This document shows, piece by piece, positions 1-13,025 of a stretch of DNA of 64,000 nt (positions within the stretch are counted from its first letter, which is position 1; each line of letters begins with the position of its first letter). The DNA lies in assembly GCF_051401765.1 (NCBI RefSeq), contig NW_027480422.1:12294001-12358000 (forward strand), given 5' to 3'. Source of the DNA: Calliopsis andreniformis (lineage: Eukaryota > Arthropoda > Insecta > Hymenoptera > Andrenidae). The notes under the pieces were generated by a model. That model saw only the letters and a program-made list of their open reading frames with translations. It made no database searches and had not been told where the DNA came from. A program made the position numbers and the translations under genes.

Positions 1-1260
1 AGCATGAATAATTGCAACCAGTGTGAAAGTAATGGTAATTTCTACGCCTCGGGCAACCTATGCTTCACCCTAGGGCGTTGCTCTACCAGATCCAATAGTT
101 AGGGCCTAAGAAGTCAACGCCAGAAGCACCAAATAGAAAATAAATACAACAGTTTTTCCATCGTATAAAACGAATAATTGCAACCAGTGTGAAAGTAATG
201 GTCATTTATACGTTCCGGCCAACCTCGGCTTCACGCTAGGGCGTTGCTCCAACAGATCCAACAGTTAGGGCCTTAGAAGTCAACACCCGAAGCATAAAAT
301 GCAATACAAATACAACAGTTATTCCATCGTATAACAGGAATAATTACAACCAGTGTGAAAGTAATGGGCATTTCTACGTTCCGTGCAAACTAGGCTCCAC
401 TCTATGGCGTGGCGCCACCAGATCGAATTGTTAGGTCCTTAGAAAACAACTCCAGACGCATAAAATACAATAAAAATGCAATAGTTTTTCCATCGTATAA
501 AACGAATAATTGCAACCAGTGTGAAGGTAATAGTCATTTCTACGTTTCGGGGAACATTGGCTTCACTCTTGGACGTTGCCCCACGAGATCGAATAACTAG
601 GACGTTAGAACTCAACGCCAGAAGCATAAAATAGAATAAAAATACAACAGTTTTTCCATCGAATAACAGGAATAATTGCAACCACTGTGAAAGGTATGGT
701 CATTTCTACGTTCCGGGCTACCTAGGCATCACTCCAGGGCGTTGCTCCACCACATCGAATAGCTACGGCCTTAGGAGACAACGCCAGATGCATAAAATAC
801 AATATAAATACAACAGCTATTCCATAGTATAAAATGGATAATTGCAACGAGTGTGAATGTAATGGCCATTTCTACGTTCTGGGCCTCCTAGACATAACTC
901 TGATGCATTCCTCCACCAGATCGAATAGTTAGGGCCTTAGAAGTCAACGCCAGAAGAATAAAATACAATATAAATACAACAGTCTTTCCATCGTAAAAAA
1001 TGAATAATTCCAACCAGTGTGAAAGTAATGGTCATTACTACGTTTCTGGAAACATAGGCTTCACACTAGGGCGTAGCGACACCACATCGAATAGCTACGG
1101 CCTTGGAAGTCAACGCCAGGAGCATAAAATACAATATAAATACAACAGTTTTTCCATCGTATGAAATGAATAATTGCAAACAATTTGAATGTAACGGTCA
1201 TTACTACGTTCCGGGCAACCTAGGCTTCACTCGAGGGCGTTGTTCCACCAGATCGAATAG

Positions 1261-1271
1261 TTAGGGCCTAA
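1261..1271. other. Example of the 11-bp interrupted dyad in the monomer
   Basis: TTAGGGCCTAA is an inverted repeat: TTAGG and CCTAA are reverse complements around one central base. It sits at phases 93-103 in monomers with the GTTAGGGCCTAAG form. Other monomers have GGCCTTAG or CTACGGCCTTAG, which breaks the symmetry. It is the clearest short dyad I found in the monomer. Any protein-binding role is speculative. Confidence 0.6.
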
Positions 1272-2231
1272 GAAGCCAACGCCAGAAGCATAAAATACAA
1301 TATAAACACAACAGTTTTTCCATCGTATAAAACGTATAATTGCAACCAGTGTGAAAGTAATGGTCATTTCTACGTTCCGGGCAACCTAGACTTCACTCTA
1401 GGGCGTCGGTCCACCAGATCCAATAGTTAGGGCCTAAGAAGTCAACGCCAGAAGCACCAAATACAAAATAAATACAACAGTATTTCCATCATATAAAACG
1501 AATAATAGCAACCAGTGTGAAAGTAATGGTCATTTCTACGTTTTGGGGAACCTAGGCTTCACTGTAGGGCGTTGCTCCACCAGATCGAATAGTTAGGGCC
1601 TTAGAAGTCAACGCCCGAAGCATTAGATACAAAATTAATAGAACTATTTTTCCATTGTATAAAACGAATAATTGCAATCAGTGTGAAAATAATGGTCATT
1701 TCTAAGTTCCGGGCAACCTAGGCTTCATTCTAGGGCGTTGTTCCACTAGATCGAACAGTCTGGGCCTAAGAAGTCAACGCCAGAAGCATTAAATACAGTA
1801 TAAATACAACAGTTTTTCCATCATATAAAGCGGATAATTGCAACCAGTGTGAAAGTGATGGACATTTCCACGTTCCGGGCAACCTAGGCTTCACTCTAGG
1901 GCGTTGCCCCACCACATCGAATAGCTACGGTCTAAGAAGTCAACGCCAGAAGCACCGAAAACAGAATAGATACTACAGATTTTCCATCGTATAAAACGAA
2001 TAATTGCAACCAGTGTGAAGGTTATGGTCATTTCTACTTTTCAGGGAACATAGGCTTCACTCTTGGACGTTGCCCCACCAGATCGAATAGCTAGGACCTT
2101 AGAAGTCAACGCCCGAAGCATAAAATGCAATATAAATACAACAGTTTTCCATTGTATAACACGAATAATTGCTAACAGTGTGAAAGTTATGGTCATTTCT
2201 ACGTTCCGGGCAAACTAGGCTTCATTCTAGG

Positions 2232-2953
2232 GCATTGCTCCACCACACCGAATAGCTACGGCCTTAGAAGTCAGCGCCATAACTATAAAAAACAATATAA
2301 ATACAACAGTTCTTCAATTGTATAAAATGAATAATTGCAAACAGTGTGGAGGTAATGGTCATTTCTACTTTCCGGGCAACCTAGGCTTCACTCTAGGGCA
2401 TTTCTCCATCACATCGATTAGCTACGGCCTTAGAAGTCAACGCCTGAAGCATAAAATCCAATACAAATACAACAGCTTTTCCATCGTATAACAGGAATAA
2501 TTGCAACCAGTGTGTATGATATGGTCATTTCAACGCTCCGGGCAAGCTAGGCTTCACTCTAGGGCGTTGCTCGACCACATCGAATAGCTATGGCCTTAGA
2601 AGCCAACGACAGTGGCATAAAATACAAAATAAGTACAACAGTTTTTCCATCGTATAACAAGAATAATTGCAACCAGAGTGAAAGATATGGCTATTTAAAC
2701 GTTGCGGGCATCCTAGGCTTCACTCTAGGGCATTGCTCCACCACACCGAATAGCTACGGCCTTAGAAGTCAGCGCCATAACTATAAAAAACAATATAAAT
2801 ACAACAGTTCTTCAATTGTATAAAATGAATAATTGCAAACAGTGTGGAGGTAATGGTCATTTCTACTTTCCGGGCAACCTAGGCTTCACTCTAGGGCATT
2901 TCTCCATCACATCGATTAGCTACGGCCTTAGAAGTCAACGCCTGAAGCATAAA
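2232..2953. repeat. Local 3-monomer (498 bp) duplication
   Basis: The stretch 2232-2455 recurs at 2730-2953 with an offset of 498 bp, exactly three monomers. Shared rare variants make this more than background similarity: CACACCGAATAGC, GTCAGCGCCATAACTAT, GTTCTTCAATTGTATAAAAT and CATTTCTCCATCACATCGAT occur in both. The copies separate again after CGCCTGAAGCATAAAAT, where one continues CCAATACAAATA and the other ATAATATAAATT. Confidence 0.85.
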
Positions 2954-5629
2954 ATATAATATAAATTCAACAGTTTTTCCATCGTATAACAGGAATAATT
3001 GCAACCAGTGTGAAAGTAATGGGCACTTCTACGTTCCGTGCAACCTAGGCTTCACTCTAGGGCGTTGATCCACCAGGTCGAATAGTTAGGGCCTTAGAAA
3101 ACAACTCCAGACGCATAAAATACAGTATAAATACAAAAGTTTTTCCACGGTATAAAACGAATAATTGCAACCAGTATGAAGGTTATGGTCATTTCTACGT
3201 TCCGGGCAGCCTAGGCTTCACCCTAGGGCGTTGCTCCAGCAGATACAATAGTTAGGACCTAAGAAGTCAACGCCAGAAGCATAAAATACAAAATAGATAC
3301 AACAGTCTTTCCATCGTATAACAGGAATAATTGCAACCAGTGTGAAAGGAAAGGACATTTCTACGTTCCGGGCAACCTAGGCTTCACCATAGGGCGCTGC
3401 TCCAGCAGATCCCATAGGTAGGACCTAAGAAGTCAACGCCCGAAGCATAAAATACAATAAAAATACAACAGTTTTTCCATCGTATAACTGGAATAACAGC
3501 AACCATAGTGAAGGTGATGGTCACTTCTAAGTTCTGGGCAACCTAGGCTTCACTCTAGAGCGTTACACCACCAGATCGAACAGTTTGGGACTAAGAATTC
3601 AACGCCAGAAGCAACAAATACAAAATAAATACAACAGTTTTTCCATCGTATAAAACGAATAATTGCAACCAGTGTGAGAGTAATGGTCATTTCTACGTTC
3701 CGGGCAACCTAGGCATCACTATAGGGCGTTGGCCCACCAGATCCAATAGTTAGGGCCTAAGAAGTCAACGCCAGGAGCACCAAATACAAAACAAATACAA
3801 CAGTTTTTCCATCGTATAAAACGAATAATTGCAACCAGTGTGCAAGTAATGGTGATTTCTACGTTCCGAGCAACCTAGGCATCACTCTAGGGCGTTGTTC
3901 CACCAGAGCGAATAGTTAGGGCCTAAGACGTCAACGCCTTAAGCATAAAATGCAATATAAATACAACAGTTTTTCCATCGTATAAAACGAATACTTGCAA
4001 CCAGTATGAAAGTTACGGTCATTTCTACGTTCCGGGCAACCTAGGCTTCACCCTAGGGCGTTGCTCCACCTGATCGAATGGTTAGGGCCTAAGAAGTCAA
4101 CGCCAGAAGCATAAAATACGATATATGTACAACAGTTTTTCCATCGAATAAAATGTATAATTGCAAGCAGTGTGAAGGTAATGGTCATTTCTACGTTCTG
4201 GGCAACCTAGGCTTCACTCTAGAGCGTTGCTGCACCAGATCGAATAGTTAGGGCCTTAGAAGTCAACGCCCGAAGCATAAAATACAAAATAAATACAACA
4301 GTTTTTCCATTGTATAAAACGAATAATTGCAACCAGTGTGAAAGTAATGGTCATTTCTACGTTCCAGGCAACCTAGGCTTCACTCTAGGGCGTCGCTCCA
4401 CCAGTTCGAATAGCAAGGGTCTTAGAATTCAACGCCAGAAGCCTATAATACAATTAAAATGCAACAGTTTTTCCACCGTATAACAGGAGTAACTGCAACC
4501 ACTGTGAAAGTGATGGACATTTCTACGTTCCGGGCAGCCTAGGCCTCTCTCTAGGGCGTTGTTCCACCAGACCGAATAGTCAGGGCCTAAGAAGTCAACG
4601 CCAGAAGCATAAAATACAATATAAGTACAACAGTTTTTCCATCGTATAAAACGAATAATTGCAACTATTCTGAAAGTAATGGCCATTTCTGCGCTACGGG
4701 CATGCTAGGCTTCACTCTGGGGCGTTGGTCCACCAGATCCTATAGCTAGGGCCTGAGAAGTCAACGTCAGAATCATAAAGTACAATAAAAATCCAACAGT
4801 TTGTAGATCGTATAACAGGAATATTTGCAACTAGTGTGAAAGTAATGGTCATTTCTACGTTCCGGGCAACATAGGCTTCATTCTTGGACGTTGCCTCACC
4901 GGATCGAAAGGTTCGGGCCTAAGAAGTCAACGCCAGAAGCATAAAATAAAATAAAATTACTACAGTTTTTCCATCGTATAAAACGAATTATTGCAACCAG
5001 TATGAAAGTTATGGTCGTTTCTACGTTCCGGGCAACCTAGACTTCACCCTAGAGTGTTGCTCCACAGCATCGAATAGCTACGGCATTAGAAGTTAAAGCC
5101 AGAAGCATAAAATGCAATAAAAATACAAGAGTTTGTCCATCGAATAACAGTAATAATTGCAACCAGTGTGAAAGTGATGGTCATTTCTACGTTCCGGGCA
5201 ACCTAGGCATCACTCTTGGGCGTTGGTCCACCAGATCCAATAGTTAGGGCTTAAGAAGCCAACGCCAGGAGCATCAAATACAAAATAAATACAACAGTTT
5301 TTCCATCGCAAGACAGGAATAATTGCAACCAGTGGGAAAGAAATGGCTATTTCTACATTCAGCGCAACCTAGGTTTCACTCTAGGGCGTGCTCCACCAGA
5401 TCGAATAGTTAGGGGCTTAGAAAACAAGGCCAGACGCATAAAATACAGTAAAAATACAACAGGTTTTCTATTGTACAAAACGAATAATTGCAACCAGTGT
5501 GAGAGTAATGGTCATCTCTACGTTCCGGGCAACATAGGCTTCACTCTTGGACGTTGCTCCAAGAGATCGAATAGCTAGGACGTTAGAAGTCAACGCCAGA
5601 AGCATAGAATACAATATAAATACAACAGT

Positions 5630-6300
5630 TTTTCCATTGTATAAAATGAAGAATTGCAAACAGTGTGAAAGTAATGGTCATTTCTACGTTCCGGGCAACC
5701 TAGGCTTCACTCTAGGGCGTTGTTCCACCAGGTCGGATAGTTAGGGCCTAAGAAGTCAATGCCAGGAGCACCAAATACAAAATAAATACAATAGCTTTTC
5801 CATCGTATAAAACGGATAATTGCAACCAGTGTGAAAGTAATGGTCATTTCTACGTTCCGGGCAACCTAGGTTTCGCTCTAGGGCGTTGCTCGACCACATC
5901 GAATGGCTATGGCGATAGAAGTCAACGACAGAGGCATAAAATACAAAATAAATACAACAGTTTTTCCATCGTACAACAAGAATAATTGCAACCAGTGTGA
6001 AAGATATGGTCATGTCTACGTTGCGAGCAACCTAGGCTTCACTCTAGTGCATTGCTCCTCCATATCGAATAGCTACGGCCTTAGAAGTCAACGCCATAAC
6101 TATAAAAAACAATACAGATACAACAGTTTTTCCACTGTATAAAATGAATAATTGCAAACAGTGTGGAGGTAATGGTCATTTCTACTTTCCGGGCAACCTA
6201 GGCTTCACTCTAGGGCGTTCCTCCACCACATCGAATAGCTACGGCGTTAGAAGTCAACGCCTGAAGCATAAAATATAATATAAATTCAACAGCTTTTCCA
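5630..6300. repeat. Diverged relative of the A-block left end
   Basis: Two overlapping offsets link this stretch to the start of the A block. Around 5640-5810 it resembles 7290-7470 (offset about 1660 bp, 10 monomers), sharing CACCAGGTCGGATAG and GGAGCACCAAATAC. From about 5850 it resembles 7840 onward at 1991 bp (12 monomers), sharing GGTTTCGCTCTAGGGCGTTG followed by CTCGACCAC. It also keeps the complete monomer order GCATTGCTCC, CGCCATAACTAT, GTGTGGAGG, GTTCCTCCACC that A1 has shortened by one monomer near 8030. The copies are visibly diverged, so these are older duplications. Confidence 0.7.
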
Positions 6301-8015
6301 TCGTATAACAGGAATAATTGTAACCAGTGTGAAAGTAATGGTCATTTCTACGTTCCGGGCAACGTAGGTTTCGCTCTAGGGCGTTGCTCCACCACGTCGA
6401 ATAGTCAGGGCCTTAGAAAACAACTCCAGACGCATAAAATACAATAAAATTACAACGGTTTTTACATCGTATAACAGGAATAATTGCAACAAGCCAGAAG
6501 GTAATGTTTATTTCTACGTGCCGGGCAATCTAGGCTTCTCTCTAGGGCGTTGCTCCACCAGATCGTATAGTTAGGGCCTAAGAAGTCAACGCCATAACTA
6601 TAAAAAACAATATAAATGCAACAGTTTATCCATTGTATAAAATGAATAATTGCAAACAGTGTGGAGGTAATGGTCATTTCTTCTTTCCGGGCAACCTAGG
6701 CTTCACTCTAGTGCGTTCCTCCGCCACATCGAACAGCTACGGCCTTAGAAGTCAACGCCTGAAGCATAAAATATAATATAAATACAACAGTTTTTCCATC
6801 GTATAACAGGAATGATTGCAACCCGTGTGAAAGTAATGGTCATTTCTACGTTCCGGGCAACCAAGGCTTCAATCTAGGGCGTTCCTCCACCAGGTCGAAT
6901 AGTTAGGGCCTTAGAAAACAACGCCAGACGCGTAAAATACAATAAAAACAAAACAGCTTTTCCATCCTATAAAAGGTATAATTGCCACCAATGTGAAAGT
7001 AATGGTCATTTCTACGTTCCGGGCAACAAAGCCTTCATTCTTGGACGTTGCCCCACTGGATCGAAAAGTTAGGGCCTAAGAAGTCAACGCCAGAAGCATA
7101 AAATAAAATAAGATTACAACAGTTTTTCCATCGTATAACAGGGATAATTGCAACCAGTGTGAAATTGATGGACATTTCAACGCTCTGGGCTTCCTAGGCA
7201 TCACTCTAGGGCGTTGCTCCACCAGATCGAATAGCTAGGTACTTGGAATTCAACGCCAGAAGCATCAAATACAAAATAAATACAACAGTTTTTCCATTGT
7301 ATAAAATGAATAATTGCAAACAGAGTGAAAGTAATGGTCATTCCTACGTTCCGGGCAACCTAATCTTCACTCTAGGGCGTTGCTTCACCAGGTCGGATAG
7401 TTAGGGCCTAAGAAGTCAACGCGAGGAGCACCAAATACAAAATAAATACAATAGTTTTTCCATCGTATAAAACGGATAATTGCAACCTGTATGAAAGCTA
7501 TGGTCAGTTCTACGTTCCGGGCAACCTAGGCTTCACTCTAGGGCGTTGTTCCACCAGATTGAATAGATAGGGCCTAAGAAGTCAACGCCAGAGGCATAAC
7601 ATACAATATAAGTACAACAGTTTTTCCATCGTATAAATCGAATAATTGCAATCAGTATGAAGGTTATGGTAATTTCTACATTCCGGGCGACCTAGGCTTC
7701 ACGCTAGGCATAGCTCCACCAGATCCAATAATTAGGGCCTAAGAAGTCAACGCCAGAAGCATAAAGTACAATAAAAATCCAACAGCTTGTCCATCGTATA
7801 ACAGGACTAATTGCAACCACTGTGAAAGTAATGGTCATTTCTACGTTCCGGGCAACCTTGGTTTCGCTCTAGGGCGTTGCTCGACCACATCGAACAGCTA
7901 TGGCCTTAGAAGTCGACGACAGAGGCATAAAATACAAAATAAATACAACAGTTTTTCCATCGTATAACAAGAATAATTGCAACCAGTGTGAAAGATATGG
8001 TCATTTGTACGTTGC

Positions 8016-8040
8016 GGGCAACCTAGGCTTCACTCTAGGG
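8016..8040. other. Single-monomer deletion junction in A1
   Basis: To the left A1 aligns with A2 at offset 4976 bp, to the right at 5142 bp. The difference is exactly 166 bp, corresponding to about 13012-13177 of A2. The breakpoint lies within sequence common to both flanking monomers (CGGGCAACCTAGGCTTCACT). The diverged relative at 5850-6300 carries the longer arrangement, which favours loss in A1 over gain in A2. Confidence 0.85.
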
Positions 8041-9089
8041 CGTTCCTCCACCACATCGAATAGCTACGGCGTTAGAAGTCAACGCCTGAAGCATAAAATA
8101 TAATATAAATTCAACAGCATTTCCATCGTATAAAACGAATAATTGCAACCAGTCTGATAGTTACGGTCATTTCTACGTTCCGGGCAACCTAGGCTTCACC
8201 CTAGGGCGTTGCTCCACCAGGTAGAATAGTTAGGGCCTAACAAGTCAACGCCAGAAGCATAAAATACAATATAAATACAACAGCTTTTACATCGTATAAA
8301 ACGAATAATTGCAATGAGTATGAAAGTTATGGTCATTTCTACGTTCCGGGCAACCTAGGCTTCACCCGAGGGCGTTGCTCCACCAGATACAATAGTTAGG
8401 ACCTAAGAAGTCAACGCCAGAAGCATAAAATACAAAATAGATACTACAGCTTTTCCATCGTATAACAGGAATAATTGCAACCAGTGTGAAAGTGATGGTC
8501 ATTTCTACGTTCCGGGCAACCTAGGCTTGACTCTAGGGCGTTGGTCCACCAGATCCAATAGGTAGGGCCTAAGAAGTCAACGCCAGAAGCATATAACAAA
8601 ATAAAAATGCAACAGTTTTTCCATCGTATAGCATGAATAATTGCAACCACAGTGAACGTAGTGGTCATTTCTACGTTCCGCGCAACCTAGGCTTCACCCC
8701 TGGGCGTTGCTCCCCCAGATCCAATAGTTAGGACCTAAGAAGTCAGCGCCAGAAGCATAAAATACAAAATAGATACAACAGTTTTTCCATCGGATATAAT
8801 GCATATTTGCAAACAGTGTGAAAGTAAAGGTCATTTCTACGTTCCGAGCAACCTAGGCTTAACTGTAGGGCGTTTCTCCACCAGATCGCATAGTTAGGGC
8901 CTAAGAAGTCAACGCCAGAAGCATAAAATACACTATAAGTACAACAGCTTTTCCATCGTACATAATGTATATTTGCAGACAGTGTGAAAGTAAAGGTCAT
9001 TTGTACGTTCCGGGCAACCTAGGCTTAACTGTAGGGCGTTGCTCCACCAGATCGCATAGTTAGGGACTTAGTATTTAACGCCAGAAGCA

Positions 9090-9118
9090 TAAAATACAAT
9101 AAAAATGCAACAGTTTTT
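9090..9118. other. Example of the phased A/T tracts in the monomer tail
   Basis: In this representative monomer an AAAA tract (9091-9094), an AAAAA tract (9101-9105) and a TTTTT tract (9114-9118) follow one another with centres about 10.5 and 13 bp apart. The same arrangement occurs in a large share of monomers (CATAAAATACAATAAAAATA followed by CAACAGTTTTTCC). Tracts spaced near one helical turn are known to favour DNA curvature; whether this monomer is bent was not tested. Confidence 0.6.
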
Positions 9119-9630
9119 CCTTCGTATAAAAGGAATAATTGCAACCTGTGTGAAAGTAATGGTCATTTCTACGTACCGGGCAACCTAGGTTTCACTCTTG
9201 GGCGTTGCTCCACCACATCGAATAGCTACGGCCTTAGAAGTCAACTCCAGAAGCATAAAATACAATATAAATACAACAGCTTTTCCATTGTATAAAACGA
9301 ATAATTGCAACCAGTGTGAAAGTAATGGCCATTTCTACGTTCCGGGCAACCTAGGCTTCACTCTAGGGCGTTGCTACACCAGAACGCATAGTTCGGGACT
9401 TAGAATTTATCGCCAGAAGCATAAAATACAATAAAAACGCTACACTTTTTCCATCGTATAACTGGAATAATTGCAACCGGTGTGAAGGTACAGGTCATTT
9501 CTACGTTCCGGGCAACCTAGGTTTCGCTCTAGGGCGTTGCTCCACCAGGTCGAATAGCTAGGGACTTAGAAGTCAACGCCAGAAGCATAAATTACAATAA
9601 AAATACAACAGCTTTCCATCGTATAACAGG

Positions 9631-9796
9631 AATAATTGCAACCAGTGTGAAAGGTATGGTCATTTCTACGTTCCGGGCAACCTAGGCTTCACTCTAGGGC
9701 GTTCTTCCACCAGATCGAATAGTTAGGGCCTAACAAGTCAACGCCAGAAGCATGAACTGCAATATAAATGCAACAGTTTTTCCATTGTATAAAATG
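9631..9796. repeat. Example satellite monomer, exactly 166 bp
   Basis: This monomer starts at AATAATTGCAACCAGTGTGA and the next one starts with the same AATAATTGCA at 9797, which fixes the period at 166 bp. It carries the conserved core (GGTCATTTCTACGTTCCGGG, then CCTAGGCTTCACTCTAGGGC) and the CAGATCGAATAGTTAGGGCC form of the variable region. Its A/T tail is slightly atypical (CATGAACTGC instead of CATAAAATAC). It is given as a ruler for phase numbering; the start point is arbitrary because a tandem repeat has no natural edge. Confidence 0.95.
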
Positions 9797-12700
9797 AATA
9801 ATTGCAAACAGTGTGGAAGTAATGGTTACTTCTACGTTCGGGGCAACCTAGGCTTCACTCTAGGGCGTTGCTCCACCACATCGAATAGCTACGGCCTTGG
9901 GAGTCAACGCCAGAGGCATTACAGGCAATATAAGTACGACAGATTTTCCATCGTATAAAACGAATAATTGCAATCAGTATGAAGGTTATGGTCATTTCTA
10001 CGTTCCGGGCAACATAGCCTTCACCCTAGGCGTTGCTCCACCAGATCCAATAGTTAGGGCCTAAGAAGTCAACGCCAGAAGCATAAAGTACAATAAAAAT
10101 CCAACAGTTTGCCCATCGTATAACAGGAATAACTGCAACCAGTGTGAAAGTAATGGTCATTTCAACGATACGCGCAACCTAGGCTTCACTCTAGGGCGTT
10201 GCTACTCCACATCGAATAGCTGCGGCCTTAGAAGTCAACGCCAGAAGCATAAAATACAATATAAATACAACAGTTTTTACATCGTATAAAACGAATAATT
10301 GCAATGAGTATGAAAGTTATGGTCATTTCTACGTTCCGGGCAGCCTAGGCTTCACCCTAGGGCGTTGCTCCACCAGATCCAATAGTTAGTACCTAAGAAC
10401 TCAACTACAGAAGCATAAAATACAAAATAGATACAACAGTTTTTCCATCGTATAACAGGAATAATTGCAACCAGTATGAAAGATATGGTCATTTCTGCGT
10501 TGCGGGCATCCTAGGCTTCACTCTTGGGCATTGCTCCCCCACATCGAATAGCTACGGCCTTAGAAGTCAACGCCATAACTATAAAAAACAGTATAAATAC
10601 AACAGTTTTTCCATCGTATAACAGGAATAATTGCAACCAGTGTGTAAGATATGGTCATTTTTACGTTCCGGGCAACATAGGCTCCACTCTAGGGCGTTTT
10701 TCGACCACATCGAATAGCTATGGCCTTAGAAGTCAACGACAGAGGCATAAAATGCAAAATAAATACAACAGTTTTTCCATCGTATAACAAGAATAATTGC
10801 AACCAGCGTGAAAGTAATGATCATTTCGACGTTCCGGGCATCCTAGACTTAACTCTGAGGCATTGCTCCACCAGATCGAAGAGTTAGGATCTTAGAAATC
10901 AACGCCAGAAGCATAAAATACAAAATAAATACAACAGTTTTTCCATTGTGTAAAACGAATAATAGCAGCCAGTGTGAAAGCTAAGGCCATTTCTACGTTC
11001 CGGGCAACCTAGGCTTCACTCTTAGGCGTTGGTCCACCAGATCCAATAGTTAGGGCCTAAGAAGTCAACGCCAGAAGCGCCAAATACAAAATAAATACAA
11101 CAGTTTTTCCATCGTATATAACGAATAATCGCAAACAGTGTGAAGGTAATGGTCATTTCTACGTTCCGGCAACCTAGGCCTCACTCTAGGGCGTTGTTCC
11201 ACCAGATCGAATAGTTAGGTCCTAAGAAGTCAACGCCAGAAGCATAAAATACGGTATAAGTACAACAGTCTTTCCATCGTATAAAACGAATAATTGCAAC
11301 CAGTCTGATGGTTACGGTCATTTCTACGTTCCGGGCAACCTAGGCTTCACCCTAGGGAGTTGCTCCACCAGGTAGAATAGTTAGGGCCTAAGAAGTCAAC
11401 GCCAGAAGCATAAAATAAAATAAAAATACAACAGTTTTTCCATCGTATAAAGCGAATAATTGCAACCAGTATGAATGTTATGGTCATTTCGACGTTCCGG
11501 GCAGCCTAGACTTCACTCTAGGGCGTTGGTCCACCAGATGCAATAGTTAGGGCCTAAGAAGTCAACGCCAGGATCACCAAATACAAAATAAATACAACAG
11601 CTATTCCATCGCATAAAATGAATGATTGCAAACAGTGTGAAAGTTATGGTCATTTCTACTTTCCGGGCAACCTAGGCTTAACTCCAGGGCGTTGCTCCAC
11701 CACATCGAATAGCTGCGGCCTTAGAAGTCAACGCCAGAAGCATAAAATACAATATAAATACAACAGTTTTTCATTCGTATAACAGGAATAATTGCAACCA
11801 GTGTGAAAGTGATGGTCATTTCTAGGTTCCTGGCAAGCCAGGCTTCACTCTAGGGCGTTGTTCCACCAAATCGAATAGTTAGGGCCTAAGGAGTCTACGC
11901 CAGAAGCATAAAATACAATATAAATACAACAGCTTTTCCATCGTATAACAGGAATAATTGCAAACAGTGCGTAAGATATGGTCATTTCTACTTTCCGGGC
12001 AACCTAGGCTTCACTCTAGGCCGTTGCTCGACCACATCGAATAGCTATGGCCTTAGGCGTCAACGCCAGAAGCATTAAAAACAACATAAATACAACAGCT
12101 TTTCCACCGTATAACAGGAATAATTGCAACCAGTGTGAATGATATAGTCATGTCTACGATGCAGGCTACCTGGGCTTCACTCCAGGGCGTTGCTGCACCA
12201 CATCGAATAGCTACGGCCTTAGAAGTCGACGCCAGAAGGTTAAAATACAATATAAATACAACAGATTGTCCACCGTATAACAGGACTAATTGCAACCAGA
12301 GTGAAAGTAATGGTCATTTCTACGTTCCAGGCAACCTAGGCTTCACTCCAGGGCGTTGCTGCACCACATCGAACAGCTACGGCCTTAGAAGTCAACGCCA
12401 GGAGCACCAAATACAAAATAAATACAATAGTTTTTCCATCGTATAAAACGGATAATTGCAACCTGTATGAAAGCTATGGTCAGTTCTACGTTCCGGGCAA
12501 CCTAGGCTTCACTCTAGGGCGTTGTTCCACCAGATTGAATAGATAGGGCCTAAGAAGTCAACGCCAGAGGCATAACATACAATATAAGTACAACAGTTTT
12601 TCCATCGTATAAAACGAATAATTGCAATCAGTATGAAGGTTATGGTAATTTCTACATTCCGGGCGACCTAGGCTTCACGCTAGGCATAGCTCCACCAGAT

Positions 12701-13025
12701 CCAATAATTAGGGCCTAAGAAGTCAACGCCAGAAGCATAAAGTACAATAAAAATCCAACAGCTTGTCCATCGTATAACAGGACTAATTGCAACCACTGTG
12801 AAAGTAATGGTCATTTCTACGTTCCGGGCAACCTAGGTTTCGCTCTAGGGCGTTGCTCGACCACATCGAACAGCTATGGCCTTAGAAGTCGACGACAGAG
12901 GCATAAAATACAAAATAAATACAACAGTTTTTCCATCGTATAACAAGAATAATTGCAACCAGTGTGAAAGATATGGTCATTTCTACGTTGCGGGCAACCT
13001 AGGCTTCACTCTAGGCCGTTGCTGC

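Larger units (their letters stand above)
1..7413. repeat. Left segment: diverged monomers, no long near-identical duplication
   Basis: About 45 monomers, clearly of the same family but differing from each other at many positions, including small indels. I found no multi-kilobase near-identical copy of this segment elsewhere in the window. The only internal duplications I could support are a 3-monomer one (2232-2953) and diverged relatives of downstream sequence near 5630-6300. Compared with the rest of the window this looks like the oldest or least recently homogenised part. No gene or unique insertion is visible. Confidence 0.75.
7414..12389. repeat. Higher-order repeat copy A1 (about 30 monomers, 4976 bp)
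   Basis: This is the first copy of a tandem block repeated immediately downstream as A2. Its start aligns with A2 at offset 4976 bp; after about 8030 the offset is 5142 bp, because A1 lacks one monomer that A2 has. Over 8040-11510 the two copies differ at only a handful of bases (for example ATGCATATTT at 8800 against ATGTATATTT at 13942). After about 11550 the offset becomes 5308 bp because A2 gained a monomer-sized patch. Matching to A2 fades at about 12230-12265, and the last ~125 bp lead into the A1/A2 junction. The left boundary lies where shared AGAAGTCAACGC gives way to unrelated variants. Confidence 0.88.

Noticed and set aside
1261..1266. TTAGGG or TTAGG as telomere repeat
   Set aside because: It occurs once per monomer as part of a longer sequence and is never tandem, so it is not telomeric DNA.
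9660..9690. Possible CENP-B box around the conserved CTACGTTCCGGGCAACC
   Set aside because: The essential core TTCG-N4-A-N2-CGGG is not present: only the CGGG part and two of the four leading bases line up, and the central A is missing. I found no better match on the other strand of the consensus.
9710..9726. Pol III B-box-like CAGATCGAATAG, hinting at a tRNA-derived origin
   Set aside because: Only about 7 of 11 positions match GGTTCGANTCC, with the flanking conserved positions wrong, and no A box or cloverleaf could be drawn upstream.
12135..12446. Open reading frames of 62-103 codons throughout, such as this + strand one of 103 codons
   Set aside because: They all translate the same satellite monomer, recur with the same residues (for example NNCNQCESNGHFYVPGNLGF) wherever the repeat lacks a stop, and never exceed two monomers. 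Because 166 is 3n+1, each frame passes through all three phases and soon meets a stop. No start context, codon pattern or domain supports coding.
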